The notes under the pieces: generated by a model | Told to the model about the DNA's origin: nothing | Database searches by the model: none | What the model saw: only the letters and a program-made list of their open reading frames with translations | In this document: positions 41,943-49,815 of the stretch, piece by piece | How positions within the stretch are numbered: position 1 is the first letter of the stretch | Layout: each line of letters starts with the position of its first letter | Position numbers and translations under genes: made by a program | Assembly: GCA_963805255.1 (NCBI GenBank) | Contig: CAWDTK010000015.1 | Location: 248,001 to 312,000 of the forward strand | Direction of reading: 5' to 3' | Length of the DNA: 64,000 nt | Source of the DNA: Bog-532 sp963805255 | GTDB lineage: Bacteria; Actinomycetota; Actinomycetes; Streptosporangiales; Streptosporangiaceae

Positions 41943-44290
41943 CGGCGGGTGATGGGCTCGCGCCCCTTGGGCTGGTGGGGACGCGGGCCCGCGTGGATGG
42001 CCGGGATCTTGAGCCGGATCGTCTTGTCGTCGAGCGTGTGCTGGTCGCCGTGGTGGAAGAAGGCGAGCGGTTCACCTTCGAGCAGCTCGTAGGTGGCCTC
42101 GTGCCGGGTCACCGTGACCCGGAACAGGCGCCCGCGGAACCGCATGCGGAACGACAGCCGGGTGATGCCGTTGGGCAGGCGCGGGCTGAAGGCGAGGGTG
42201 TCCTGCGCGTGCCGCATGCCGCCGAATCCCACGACCAGCGCCACCCATGCCCCGGCCAGCGACGCCATGTGCATGCCGTCGCGGGTGTTGCGCTCCACGT
42301 CGCGCAGGTCCATGAGCGCCGCCTCGGCGAGGTACTCATGGGCCAGCTCGAGATGCCCGACCTCCGCGGCCACCACCGCCTGCGTGCAGGCCGATAGTGA
42401 CGAGTCGCGCACGGTCAACGGCTCGTAGTAGGCAAAGTTGCGCGCCTTCTCCGCGGCGGTGAACGCGTCGCCGCGCATGTGGATGGCCAGCACCAGATCG
42501 GCCTGCTTGACGACCTGCTTGCGGTACAGGTCGAAATAGGGGTAGTGCAGGAGCAGCGGGTAGTTCTCTCCCGGGGTGTGGGCGAAGTCCCAGACCGCGT
42601 GCTGGGTGAAGCCCTCGTGCTGGGGATGCACGCCCAGGCGCTCGTCGTAGGGCATCATCATGGCGGTGGCGGCGTCCCGCCACCCGGCCGCCTCCTCGCT
42701 GGTGACACCGAGGGCCGCCGCGATGTCATCGTGCTTCTCCACCACTTCGGCGGCGGCCGCCAGGTTCCGCTGGGCCATCAGGTTGGTGAAGATGTTGTTG
42801 TCCTTGATGGCGCTGTACTCGTCGGGGCCGGTCACCCCGTCAATGCGGAACCGCCCCTCGGCGTCGTGATGGCCGATGCTCCGCCACAGCCGCGCCGTCT
42901 CCACCAGCATCTCGACCCCGACCTCGCGCTCGAACTTCTCATCCCCGGTGGCGTGGATGTAGTTGACGACCGCGTCCGCGATGTCCGCATTAATGTGGAA
43001 CGCGGCGGTGCCGGCCGGCCAGTACCCGGAGCACTCCTGGCCGTCGATGGTCCGCCAGGGGAATGCCGCGCCCTGCAGACCCAGGTCCCTGGCGCGTTCC
43101 CGGGCCAGCGGCAGGACGGAATGACGCCAGCGCAGGACGTCCGCGGCCGCCGCGGGCTGCGTGCAGGTCAGCACCGGCAGGACGAACGTCTCGGTGTCCC
43201 AGAACGTGTGCCCGTCGTAGCCGGGGCCGGTCAGCCCCTTCGCCGCGATGGGGCGCACCTCGGCGCGGGCCCCCGACTGCAGGACCTGGAACAGGGCGAA
43301 CCGCACCGCCTGCTGGATCTCCGGGTCACCGGTCACCTCCACGTCGGCGCCGGCCCAGAAGTCATCCAGGAAGGCCCGCTGCTCGGCGAGCAGCTGGTCC
43401 CACCCGGTGAGCCGGGCCAGGGCCATGGCGGCCGCGACCTGATCGTGGACCGCGGGCCGGGAGCGGGTCGACGACCAGCCGTATCCGACGAACTTGATGA
43501 TCTCCAGCTTCTCGCCGGACGGCACCTCCGCCGCGACCGTGGCCCGGCCCACGTCCGGGTACGCCTCGCTGTGCACGGCCATCCGCGCCGGGCCCTGCAC
43601 CTCGTGAATCATCCCGGCCGCCATGCGCAGGCCGCTGACCCGCGTGCTGTGCACGAGAATGGCGCGGCACTGCCCGTCGTTGTCGGCCACATACTCCTCG
43701 CTGACCAGCGGGGAGCTTAGCGCGGCGGCCGTCCGCGGGTCCCGGCCCGTGTCCGGCAGTTGCTCGTTGGCCACGATCTCGGACTGCGCCACGACCCGGA
43801 CCGCGCCCTCCACCGGCTCAACGGTGTAATTGATCGCCGTGATGGCCCGCTGGGTGAGCGAGACCATCCGCACCGAGGTGACCCGCACCCTGGACCCGGC
43901 GGGCGAGGTCCAGTCCACGCGCCGGGTCAGGGTCCCGGCACGCAGGTCGAGCACGCGCTCGTGCGCGTTGAGGGTGCCATAGCGGATGTCGAACGGCTCG
44001 TCGTCGACGAGCAGCCGGATCAGCTTGCCGTTGGTGACGTTGATGACCGTCTGCCCCGACTGGGGGTAGCCGTAGCCCGCCTCGGCGTACGGCAGCGGGC
44101 GCTGCTCGAAGAAAGAGTTGAGGTAGGTGCCCGGCATCCCGTGCGGTTCCCCCTCGTCGAGGTTGCCGCGGAGCCCGATGTGGCCATTGGAAAGGGCGAA
44201 GACGGACTCGCTCTGGGCGAGCAGGTCCATGTTGAGCCCGGACTCCCGGAGGCTCCACGGCTCGACCCCGTAAGCGGCCTGCTTGATCAT
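41939..44290 (-). CDS. Glycoside hydrolase family 65 phosphorylase
   Basis: 783 aa. GH65 beta-sandwich N-terminus (SNGHIGLRGNLDEGEPHGMP, GTYLNSFFEQRPL), (alpha/alpha)6 catalytic barrel with GHTFWDTETFVLPVL, FPWRTIDGQECSGYWPAGTA, the acid residue in GVTGPDEYSAIKDNN, and KQADLVLA near the phosphate site. Phosphorolyses a glucose disaccharide (trehalose, maltose, kojibiose or nigerose; which one cannot be fixed from sequence) to beta-glucose-1-phosphate. The beta-phosphoglucomutase-like gene just upstream would take that to glucose-6-phosphate. Confidence 0.93.
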   Translation of the reverse strand: MIKQAAYGVEPWSLRESGLNMDLLAQSESVFALSNGHIGLRGNLDEGEPHGMPGTYLNSFFEQRPLPYAEAGYGYPQSGQTVINVTNGKLIRLLVDDEPFDIRYGTLNAHERVLDLRAGTLTRRVDWTSPAGSRVRVTSVRMVSLTQRAITAINYTVEPVEGAVRVVAQSEIVANEQLPDTGRDPRTAAALSSPLVSEEYVADNDGQCRAILVHSTRVSGLRMAAGMIHEVQGPARMAVHSEAYPDVGRATVAAEVPSGEKLEIIKFVGYGWSSTRSRPAVHDQVAAAMALARLTGWDQLLAEQRAFLDDFWAGADVEVTGDPEIQQAVRFALFQVLQSGARAEVRPIAAKGLTGPGYDGHTFWDTETFVLPVLTCTQPAAAADVLRWRHSVLPLARERARDLGLQGAAFPWRTIDGQECSGYWPAGTAAFHINADIADAVVNYIHATGDEKFEREVGVEMLVETARLWRSIGHHDAEGRFRIDGVTGPDEYSAIKDNNIFTNLMAQRNLAAAAEVVEKHDDIAAALGVTSEEAAGWRDAATAMMMPYDERLGVHPQHEGFTQHAVWDFAHTPGENYPLLLHYPYFDLYRKQVVKQADLVLAIHMRGDAFTAAEKARNFAYYEPLTVRDSSLSACTQAVVAAEVGHLELAHEYLAEAALMDLRDVERNTRDGMHMASLAGAWVALVVGFGGMRHAQDTLAFSPRLPNGITRLSFRMRFRGRLFRVTVTRHEATYELLEGEPLAFFHHGDQHTLDDKTIRLKIPAIHAGPRPHQPKGREPITRR

Positions 44291-44335
44291 GTAATTGCCC
44301 TTTCACGCTTCAGCCGGGACCGTCGCTCTCCCCGC

Positions 44336-45073
44336 TCAATCGAGCAGTTCCGCCAGGTCCTTCACGACGATGTCCGCGCCGTGTTTACGCAACTCTTCCG
44401 CCTGACCGACCCGGTCCACCCCGACGACGAGCGCAAAGTTCCCGGCACGCCCGGCCGCGACGCCTGACTGCGCGTCCTCGAAGACAGCGGCCTGCGCCGG
44501 GGTCACCCCCAGATCGTGGGCGGCAGCCAGGAAGGTATCCGGGGCCGGCTTGCCCGCCAGGTCGCGCTCCCGGGCCACGATGCCGTCGACCCGCGCGTCG
44601 AACAGGTCCGCGATCCCGGCCGCGTTGAGCACGTCGACGGTGTTGGCGCTGGACGAGACGATGGCGGTGCGCAGCCCGGCGGCGCGCACGGCCTTGATGT
44701 ACCGGATGCTGCCGTCGTAGACCTTCACGCCCTCTGTGCGGATCTTCTCGACGACGAGGTTGTTCTTCTCGTTGCTCAGCCCATAGATGGTGGCAGTGCC
44801 CGGCTTGTCGTCGGGGCTGCCCTCCGGGAGGCTGATGCCGCGCGACTGCAGGAAGGCCCGCGTACCGTCCAGCCGCGGCTTCCCGTCGACGTATTCGTCG
44901 TAATCGTGGGAGGCATCGAACGGCACGGACTTCTCGCCGGTTTGCCCGGCCCACTGGCGCAGGAAGTTATCGAACATCTCCTTCCACGCCGCGGCATGTA
45001 CCAGCGCCGTCTGCGTCACGACGCCATCCATATCGAAAAGGCAGGCTGAGATTCCCGCCGGGAGTCCAAACAT
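44336..45073 (-). CDS. pgmB: HAD-family beta-phosphoglucomutase
   Basis: 245 aa: ACLFDMDGVVTQTALVHAAA (nucleophile DMD), HDYDEYVDGKPRLDGTRAFL, RTAIVSSSANTVDVLNAAGI, VARERDLAGKPAPDTFLAAA, VFEDAQSGVAAGRAG. These are the features of the beta-PGM/trehalose-associated HAD group. It lies 45 bases before the GH65 gene, same strand, so one two-gene disaccharide phosphorolysis operon. Confidence 0.92.
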   Translation of the reverse strand: MFGLPAGISACLFDMDGVVTQTALVHAAAWKEMFDNFLRQWAGQTGEKSVPFDASHDYDEYVDGKPRLDGTRAFLQSRGISLPEGSPDDKPGTATIYGLSNEKNNLVVEKIRTEGVKVYDGSIRYIKAVRAAGLRTAIVSSSANTVDVLNAAGIADLFDARVDGIVARERDLAGKPAPDTFLAAAHDLGVTPAQAAVFEDAQSGVAAGRAGNFALVVGVDRVGQAEELRKHGADIVVKDLAELLD

Positions 45074-45319
45074 GTTTTCCGACCTTCGCTGCTCGCAGTG
45101 CCGCCCTCGTCATCGCGCAGGTGCCAGGAGCCGCGCCGGCCGGTGCCAGTCAGGCTGCCTTGCGGCGATGGGCCTGGTTGCAGGCAGTCCCGACCGCCGG
45201 GCGTGCTTATCGTAGCCGCCAGACCTCAGCGTAACGGCGGCAGATGCCCGGCGTGCGAGCGGTGAGCCGTGCGGGCCGGGCCGCGCGCCGAGGCCGCTGC
45301 GACCCGCGGGGCCCCGTTT

Positions 45320-45598
45320 TCAGACCTGCCCGGGAGTGCCCGGCAGCGGGGGAAGGTTGCCTTCCTCGTCGAGGTCGAACTCGCCGTCCTTGACGCCGAG
45401 CACGAACGCGTCCCATTCGGCCTCGGTGAAGTACAGCTTCGGGCCGTCGGGATCGGCCGAATTCCGCATCACGTAGAGCTTTCCCTCACCGGCTTTGTGG
45501 GGGGCGCCGGAGGTGTCGGTGGTGATGATGACCTCGACACCACCCTGCTCTTCATCGCCCGGCACGCTCTCGTACTGCACGTGGCCGAAGGATTCCAT
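45320..45598 (-). CDS. DUF397-like small protein
   Basis: 92 aa from ATG 45598 (GAGG nine bases upstream): MESFGHVQYESVPGDEEQGG, then GEGKLYVMRNSADPDGPKLY and FTEAEWDAFVLGVKDGEFDL. The DUF397 core is complete. In actinomycetes such proteins usually pair with an XRE regulator; none is adjacent here, so this is an orphan. Acidic and cytoplasmic. Confidence 0.85.
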   Translation of the reverse strand: MESFGHVQYESVPGDEEQGGVEVIITTDTSGAPHKAGEGKLYVMRNSADPDGPKLYFTEAEWDAFVLGVKDGEFDLDEEGNLPPLPGTPGQV

Positions 45599-45672
45599 TT
45601 TCGGGCACCTCGTACTTCCTGGTCTCGGCACTGCGCTGTCGGTCTCAGCACTGCATGGTCGGTGGGCTGGGC

Positions 45673-45709
45673 AAACAAGAAGGCCGCGCGCCTGCGGCGC
45701 GCGGCCTTC
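45673..45709 (-). terminator. Terminator after tRNA-Glu
   Basis: Perfect 13-bp stem GAAGGCCGCGCGC / GCGCGCGGCCTTC (45679-45709), 5-base loop, followed on the minus strand by TTGTTTG. Starts six bases after the tRNA 3' end. Confidence 0.85.
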
Positions 45710-45714
45710 AGGGG

Positions 45715-45787
45715 TAGCCCCGACCGGAGTCGAACCGGCGTTACCGCCTTGAGAGGGCGGCGTCCTAGGCCACTAGACGACGGGGCC
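45715..45787 (-). tRNA. tRNA-Glu (anticodon CTC)
   Basis: 73 bases on the minus strand beginning GGCCCCGTCGTCTAGTGG. D arm GTCTAG..., anticodon arm CCGCC-CTCTCAA-GGCGG giving CTC, T arm with GGTTCGA-type loop, acceptor end CGGGGCTA. The CCA end is not encoded. Reads GAG codons. Confidence 0.96.
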
Positions 45788-45982
45788 ACGGCTTACCGTG
45801 AAATACATCAACCGCTGGAAGGCTAGCGCAGAGCCACAACCACGGCAAACGGAGCCCAATCGTGACCGGCCGGAGCCGGGCCTCACCAGCGCTTTCCTGA
45901 GCGCGATCTTCCAGAAACCTGGATCTGCCGGGAGATCGAGCTTCTTGCGTATATCAACCGCAGAATGGGGAATCAAGGGGCC

Positions 45983-46273
45983 ATGGTCATCTTCATCATC
46001 GTTCTTCTGATCATTGGTCTCATCGCCGGCCTGATCGCGCGGCTGCTCGTCCCCGGTCCCGACCCGATCGGCCTCCTCGGCACCATCGTTCTCGGTGTCG
46101 TCGGGTCCTTCGTGGGCGGCTTCGTGGAGAACTTGATCGAATACCATTCGGTGTCCATCAATTCGTTCCACGCCACCGGAATCATCGGCTCCATCATCGG
46201 TGCCGTCATCCTCTTGCTCCTGCTGCGTCTCACGGGCCACGAACGTGGCCGCCCCCGCCGGCGCAGCTGGTAG
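45983..46273 (+). CDS. GlsB/YeaQ/YmgE-family small membrane protein
   Basis: 96 aa with three hydrophobic segments: MVIFIIVLLIIGLIAGLIAR, LGTIVLGVVGSFVGGFV, and GIIGSIIGAVILLLLLRL, with a basic tail. Matches the transglycosylase-associated/stress membrane protein family. ATG 45983 is chosen so that translation begins at the first membrane segment. Often stress-induced in other bacteria; here only the family is certain. Confidence 0.9.
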   Translation: MVIFIIVLLIIGLIAGLIARLLVPGPDPIGLLGTIVLGVVGSFVGGFVENLIEYHSVSINSFHATGIIGSIIGAVILLLLLRLTGHERGRPRRRSW

Positions 46274-46353
46274 CCGCCTTGGGAACGGGCCGGCCCGTGG
46301 TGAGGCCACCACCCCTGTCCAGCGCCCCGGGTCGGCCGCACGTCCCCCAACGT

Positions 46354-46396
46354 CCCCGCCCTCGTAAACCCCCCTGCGAGGGCGGGGGCCTCTTTT
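46354..46396 (+). terminator. Terminator after the YeaQ-family gene
   Basis: Perfect 11-bp stem CCCCGCCCTCG / CGAGGGCGGGG (46354-46387), 12-base loop, followed by GCCTCTTTT. Confidence 0.9.
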
Positions 46397-46404
46397 CAGG
46401 TTGC

Positions 46405-46611
46405 CGATGCCGGATGCGAGGTGCCCGGCCCCGGATGCTGAGTGCCGGGCCCCGGATGCGAGGTGCGGCGGGCGAATGCGGCGCGCGGGGTGCGGGGCGC
46501 CGGATGCCGGGCCCCGGATGCGAGGTGCGGCGGGCGAATGCGGCGCGCGGGGTGCCGGGTGCCGGGCCCCGGATGCGAGGTGCCGGATGCGAGGTGCGGC
46601 GCGGGATGCGG
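46405..46611. repeat. Irregular tandem repeat
   Basis: Nested repeats built on GGATGCGAGGTGC and GCCGGGCCCCGGATGCGAGG, with longer units starting at 46444, 46506 and 46561 (spacing 62 and 55). It fills the space between a terminator and element copy D; no gene. Confidence 0.85.
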
Positions 46612-46670
46612 CGCCGAACCGCGAAGCCCACCAGGCCAGCAAACATCAACCGGGCGATCAGAGAGTGCCG

Positions 46671-46713
46671 CCGGGGGGTTCCGGGGGGTCGCCCCCCGGG
46701 CCAGCACCGCGGG
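46671..46713. repeat. Dispersed element copy D (hairpin-2 module only)
   Basis: CCGGGGGGTTCCGGGGGGTC... with the hairpin CCGGGGGG-TCG-CCCCCCGG (46681-46699) and the tail GGGCCAGCACCGCGGGC shared with copies B and E. Hairpin 1 is missing. Confidence 0.8.
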
Positions 46714-46761
46714 CCCCCGCGAAATTGGCTACCGGCCAATGAGCAAGCAAAGCTGCCTCGG

Positions 46762-46833
46762 CTGGGGTACCAGGACTCGAACCTAGACTAACGGGGCCAG
46801 AACCCGTCGGGCTGCCAATTACCCCATACCCCA
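46762..46833 (-). tRNA. tRNA-Gln (anticodon CTG)
   Basis: 72 bases on the minus strand: TGGGGTATGGGGTAATTGGC start, anticodon arm ACGGG-TTCTGGC-CCCGT giving CTG, T loop GGTTCGAGTCC, acceptor end TACCCCAG. CCA not encoded. Reads CAG codons. With tRNA-Glu it forms the pair often found next to gltX in actinomycetes, though gltX itself is not here. Confidence 0.96.
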
Positions 46834-46955
46834 TCGCGGCGGCCCGGGGAGCCGCTCGCGCCCACGCAGTCTAGCCCAGAACCGGTTCGGCAGCGAACGC
46901 AACCCGGCCCGCTTCCATGGTCATCCGCGGATACGCGGGCGGGCGGCTGCGCCGG

Positions 46956-47117
46956 TCACCGGGTACCGGAGATGAGCTGCATGAAGTACGGCTCGATCCC
47001 GAGCAGGCGGGCCGGCCTGTCGATGACCAGCCCAAACGCCGCGGCCCGGCCGTCGGACAGGGCGCGGGCGGCGCTGCTGGGCTGGAATCCCACCTCGGCC
47101 GCGATGGCGAGGATGCG
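46956..47117 (-). pseudogene. LacI-family regulator remnant
   Basis: Minus-strand frame reads RILAIAAEVGFQPSSAARAL, SDGRAAAFGLVIDRPARLLG, IEPYFMQLISGTR, stop. That is the end of the LacI DNA-binding domain, the hinge helix and the first strand of the ligand domain. The first helices and the remaining ~270 residues are absent. It lies between tRNA-Gln and the FAA hydrolase. Confidence 0.7.
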
Positions 47118-47200
47118 AGAACCAGATCAGGCACCCGCGCCGGGCTCTCCCGGCTCAGCCGGGCCGGGCGGCTCCCGGGCCGGGCGCCTCCCGGCTGGGC

Positions 47201-48049
47201 TCAGTCGCGGATGATGACCCGGTTCCGGAGCGTCCCGATGCTCTCGATGGTCACGGACACCTCGTCCCCGTGCTGCAGCGGGCCCACACCCGCCGGAGTG
47301 CCGGTCAGCAGCACGTCGCCGGGCAGCAACGTCATCACCTGGCTGACGAAGGCGACCAGCGTCGGGACGTCGTGCACCATCTCGGATGTCCGCGCCCGCT
47401 GCCTGACCTCTCCGTTCACCGATGTGGTCAGGGCGAGGTCGGTCGGGTCGGCCATCGTCTCGATCCACGGCCCGATCGGGCAGAACGTGTCGAAGCCCTT
47501 GGCGCGCGTCCACTGGCCGTCCCGGGCCTGCAGGTCACGCGCGGTCACGTCGTTGGCGCACGTGTACCCGAAGATGACGTCCTGGGCGCGCTCGATCGGC
47601 ACCTCGCGGCAGAGCCTGCCGATGATGACGGCCAGCTCGCCCTCGAAGTCGACCCGCTCCGTGAGCTTCACCGGATAGGCGATCGGGTCGCCCTGTCCGG
47701 TCACGGACGTCGACGGCTTGAGGAACAGCACCGGCTCGACCGGCGGCTCGCTGCCCCTCTCCTGCGCGTGGTCCGCGTAATTCTGGCCGACCGCCACGAC
47801 CTTGCTGGGCAGCACCGGCGCGAGCAGCCGGACGTCAGCCAGCGGGAACCGCCTGCCGGTGTACCGGACGCCGGCCGGGTCTGTTCCGAACGGGTGCCCG
47901 CGCAGCTCAGCGATGGCCAGCGGCCGGTCCGGACCGCCGGAGACCCCGGAGGTGTCAATCCCCGGGGCAGGCGATGCGCTGTCACCCTGGTCCTCTTCGA
48001 CCACGCCATAGGCGACATCGCCCCCCATGGCGAACCTTGCGATACGCAC
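47201..48049 (-). CDS. Fumarylacetoacetate hydrolase (FAH) family protein
   Basis: 282 aa: KVVAVGQNYADHAQERG, FLKPSTSVTGQGDPIAYP, VDFEGELAVIIGRLCRE (metal-binding glutamates), GYTCANDVTARDLQARDGQW, KGFDTFCPIGPW, LLPGDVLLTGTPAGVGPL. Cleaves or decarboxylates beta-diketo/keto acids; the exact substrate is unknown. In many actinomycetes this gene is followed by gltX; here a LacI remnant follows instead. Confidence 0.93.
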   Translation of the reverse strand: MRIARFAMGGDVAYGVVEEDQGDSASPAPGIDTSGVSGGPDRPLAIAELRGHPFGTDPAGVRYTGRRFPLADVRLLAPVLPSKVVAVGQNYADHAQERGSEPPVEPVLFLKPSTSVTGQGDPIAYPVKLTERVDFEGELAVIIGRLCREVPIERAQDVIFGYTCANDVTARDLQARDGQWTRAKGFDTFCPIGPWIETMADPTDLALTTSVNGEVRQRARTSEMVHDVPTLVAFVSQVMTLLPGDVLLTGTPAGVGPLQHGDEVSVTIESIGTLRNRVIIRD

Positions 48050-48156
48050 GGCTCTCCTTACACTCCCGCAGACGTGTTCCCACCCTCACCGATCCGCGCG
48101 CGGGGCCACGCGGCGGCGGGCTTCCCAGCCCTAGAGCCTACTGAGGCCATCGACCG

Positions 48157-48411
48157 CTACTGCTGGTAATTCTCGACCTCCGATACCGGGCGGACGTCTG
48201 CTGCGCCTGGGTCTTCGCCGTACTCGCGGCGGGCCCGCCGTTGCCGGAGCAGGTCCCAGCACTGGTCAAGAGCCTCCTCGGCCTCCCTGAGGCGCGCGCG
48301 CTCTTCGGCGCTGGACAGCTTTCCGTCCGCCAGGCGGGCGCGGAGCTCATGTTCGGTCCCGATGAGCTCATCGATGCGGGAGAGAATCTCCTTATCTTCC
48401 ATATCTTCCAT
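48157..48411 (-). CDS. DUF2630 protein
   Basis: 84 aa: MEDMEDKEILSRIDELIGTE, a helical Glu/Arg-rich middle, LDQCWDLLRQRRARREYGED and VRPVSEVENYQQ. The LDQCWDLLRQRRARREFGxDP motif defines DUF2630. Function unknown. Start at 48411 or nine bases later; GGTGG lies upstream. Confidence 0.88.
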   Translation of the reverse strand: MEDMEDKEILSRIDELIGTEHELRARLADGKLSSAEERARLREAEEALDQCWDLLRQRRARREYGEDPGAADVRPVSEVENYQQ

Positions 48412-48454
48412 GTCACCACCGTAAGAGCTTTCGTCCCGCCGCGCGCGGGGGGGT

Positions 48455-48583
48455 GCCAGACCGGGGTCAGACGGCGGCACGCGGGGCGCCAGACCGGGGT
48501 CAGAGGCGGCACGCGGGGCGCCGGACCGGGGTCAGAGGCGGCACGCGGGGCGCCGGACCGGAGTCAGACGGCGGCGGGCCGGC
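48455..48583. repeat. 32-bp tandem repeat, four copies
   Basis: GCCAGACCGGGGTCAGAGGC... units start at 48455, 48488, 48520 and 48552 (spacing 33, 32, 32). Intergenic, upstream of the DUF2630 gene and downstream of the SGNH hydrolase. Confidence 0.9.
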
Positions 48584-48654
48584 CGCCACAGCCTGACGGC
48601 CGCGTGAGGCGGTGCCGCCGGATGAACCGGCGGGCAGGATGGTCCTGCGGCCGT

Positions 48655-49527
48655 TCAGCGATGATCAGCCAGCAGGAAGGTCAGGGCGATGACGCCGTAG
48701 CCGATCGCGTTCGCGTGTTCATTGCGCCCGCGCGGCGCCGGGGCGCATTCCCATGTCCACTTACAGATCAGTGCCACGTTGCGCGGCACCGTGCCGATGT
48801 TCGGCAGCGTCACCCGATCGGTGAAGTCCGCGCTCCGGAAGGCGCTGAACACGTCAGCGATGCGGGCGCCGAACTGCTGGTACACGTTGCCCAGCTTGCC
48901 GTTGAAGGCGACCACGAGTTGCTCGCTGGCCGTGGCGAACTCCTGCCCGGCCGGCCCGGTCAGCCACGCGGTGAGCTCGGGGACGTAGTAGGTCATGCCG
49001 ATGATCCGCACGTTGCTGCCGCCGGCCGCGCGGAGTTCGGTCATGATCTGGGTGAGGTTCGCAACCACGGGCGGGAGGGTGTCCCCGACGCAGGCTTCGA
49101 GTGCGCTGAGGCTGGTCAGGACCACGCAGGGGCTGAGGTCGTTGGCCCCGATGTCGATGGTGATCAGCGGGGCCTGGCCGGGATGGTCGCGCAGGAAGCT
49201 GACCGCGGCGGCAAGCTGGGAGCCCTGCGGGTAGCTGCAGATCCCCCCGCTGATCATGGTGCCGGTGGTCTCGCCGGGGCAGCCGAGCTTGACCAGCCGC
49301 AGGCCTGGGTGGCCGAGGCGGAGTGCCGCGTGGAGCTGGTTCGGGTACCCCTGATTGGTCTCGACGCTGGTCCCGGCGGCATTGGGCTGGACCCCCTGCG
49401 CGAGCGAGTCGCCCAGGGACAGGTAATAGCTGGCCGCGGGCGGGGGAGCCGGCGGACCCAGGCTGGCGGCCATGGCCGGCGCGGCGACCGCGACGGCGAG
49501 GGCGAGGCCGGTGACGATGCGATGCAT
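48655..49527 (-). CDS. Secreted SGNH/GDSL hydrolase with atypical C-terminal catalytic motif
   Basis: About 290 aa. Signal peptide MHRIVTGLALAVAVAAPAMA, then block I YYLSLGDSLAQG (catalytic Ser), a Gly block, block III TIDIGANDLSPC, and paired cysteines. The final His lies in GRNEHANAIGYGVIA; most relatives have Asp two or three residues before this His, here Asn and Arg. Start 49527 has GGAGG five bases upstream; the frame is open further up but that part precedes the signal peptide. Probable extracellular esterase or lipase, activity uncertain. Confidence 0.85.
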   Translation of the reverse strand: MHRIVTGLALAVAVAAPAMAASLGPPAPPPAASYYLSLGDSLAQGVQPNAAGTSVETNQGYPNQLHAALRLGHPGLRLVKLGCPGETTGTMISGGICSYPQGSQLAAAVSFLRDHPGQAPLITIDIGANDLSPCVVLTSLSALEACVGDTLPPVVANLTQIMTELRAAGGSNVRIIGMTYYVPELTAWLTGPAGQEFATASEQLVVAFNGKLGNVYQQFGARIADVFSAFRSADFTDRVTLPNIGTVPRNVALICKWTWECAPAPRGRNEHANAIGYGVIALTFLLADHR

Positions 49528-49815
49528 CATTTCCTCCGCATGGAGTTTGCCACCCGGCCGCGATGGTAACCCCTGTGCGGCCTGCACCAGGTCACCATCA
49601 ACGCCACCATCACAGACGCCACCCCCCAGACCATCACCCGCCTGCTCACCGGCCCCCGCACCGGCCACGCCACCCCAGCACCGGCCCCCGCGCCCGCGAC
49701 CGAAGATCATTTTTGCCATTCGGCAGCGTACCCGGGAGTACACGCAAAGGCGCCTTTGCCTGCAACGGTGCGGGGGCCGGGCACCTGCGCGGGGGCCACC
49801 CCGGAAGGGCCGGAT

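Noticed and set aside
46279..46800. Long open frames on both strands
   Set aside because: They are created by the tandem repeat and element copy D; the translated sequence is low-complexity repetition without a conserved domain.
48430..48590. 32-bp tandem repeat considered as a CRISPR array
   Set aside because: Units are contiguous with no unique spacers, and no cas genes are nearby.
49560..49720. Plus-strand stretch HQVTINATITDATPQTITRL with Thr/Ala/Pro-rich continuation, protein-like composition
   Set aside because: No start, no recognised family, and it lies in the region upstream of the SGNH gene; could be a remnant of another gene but evidence is insufficient.
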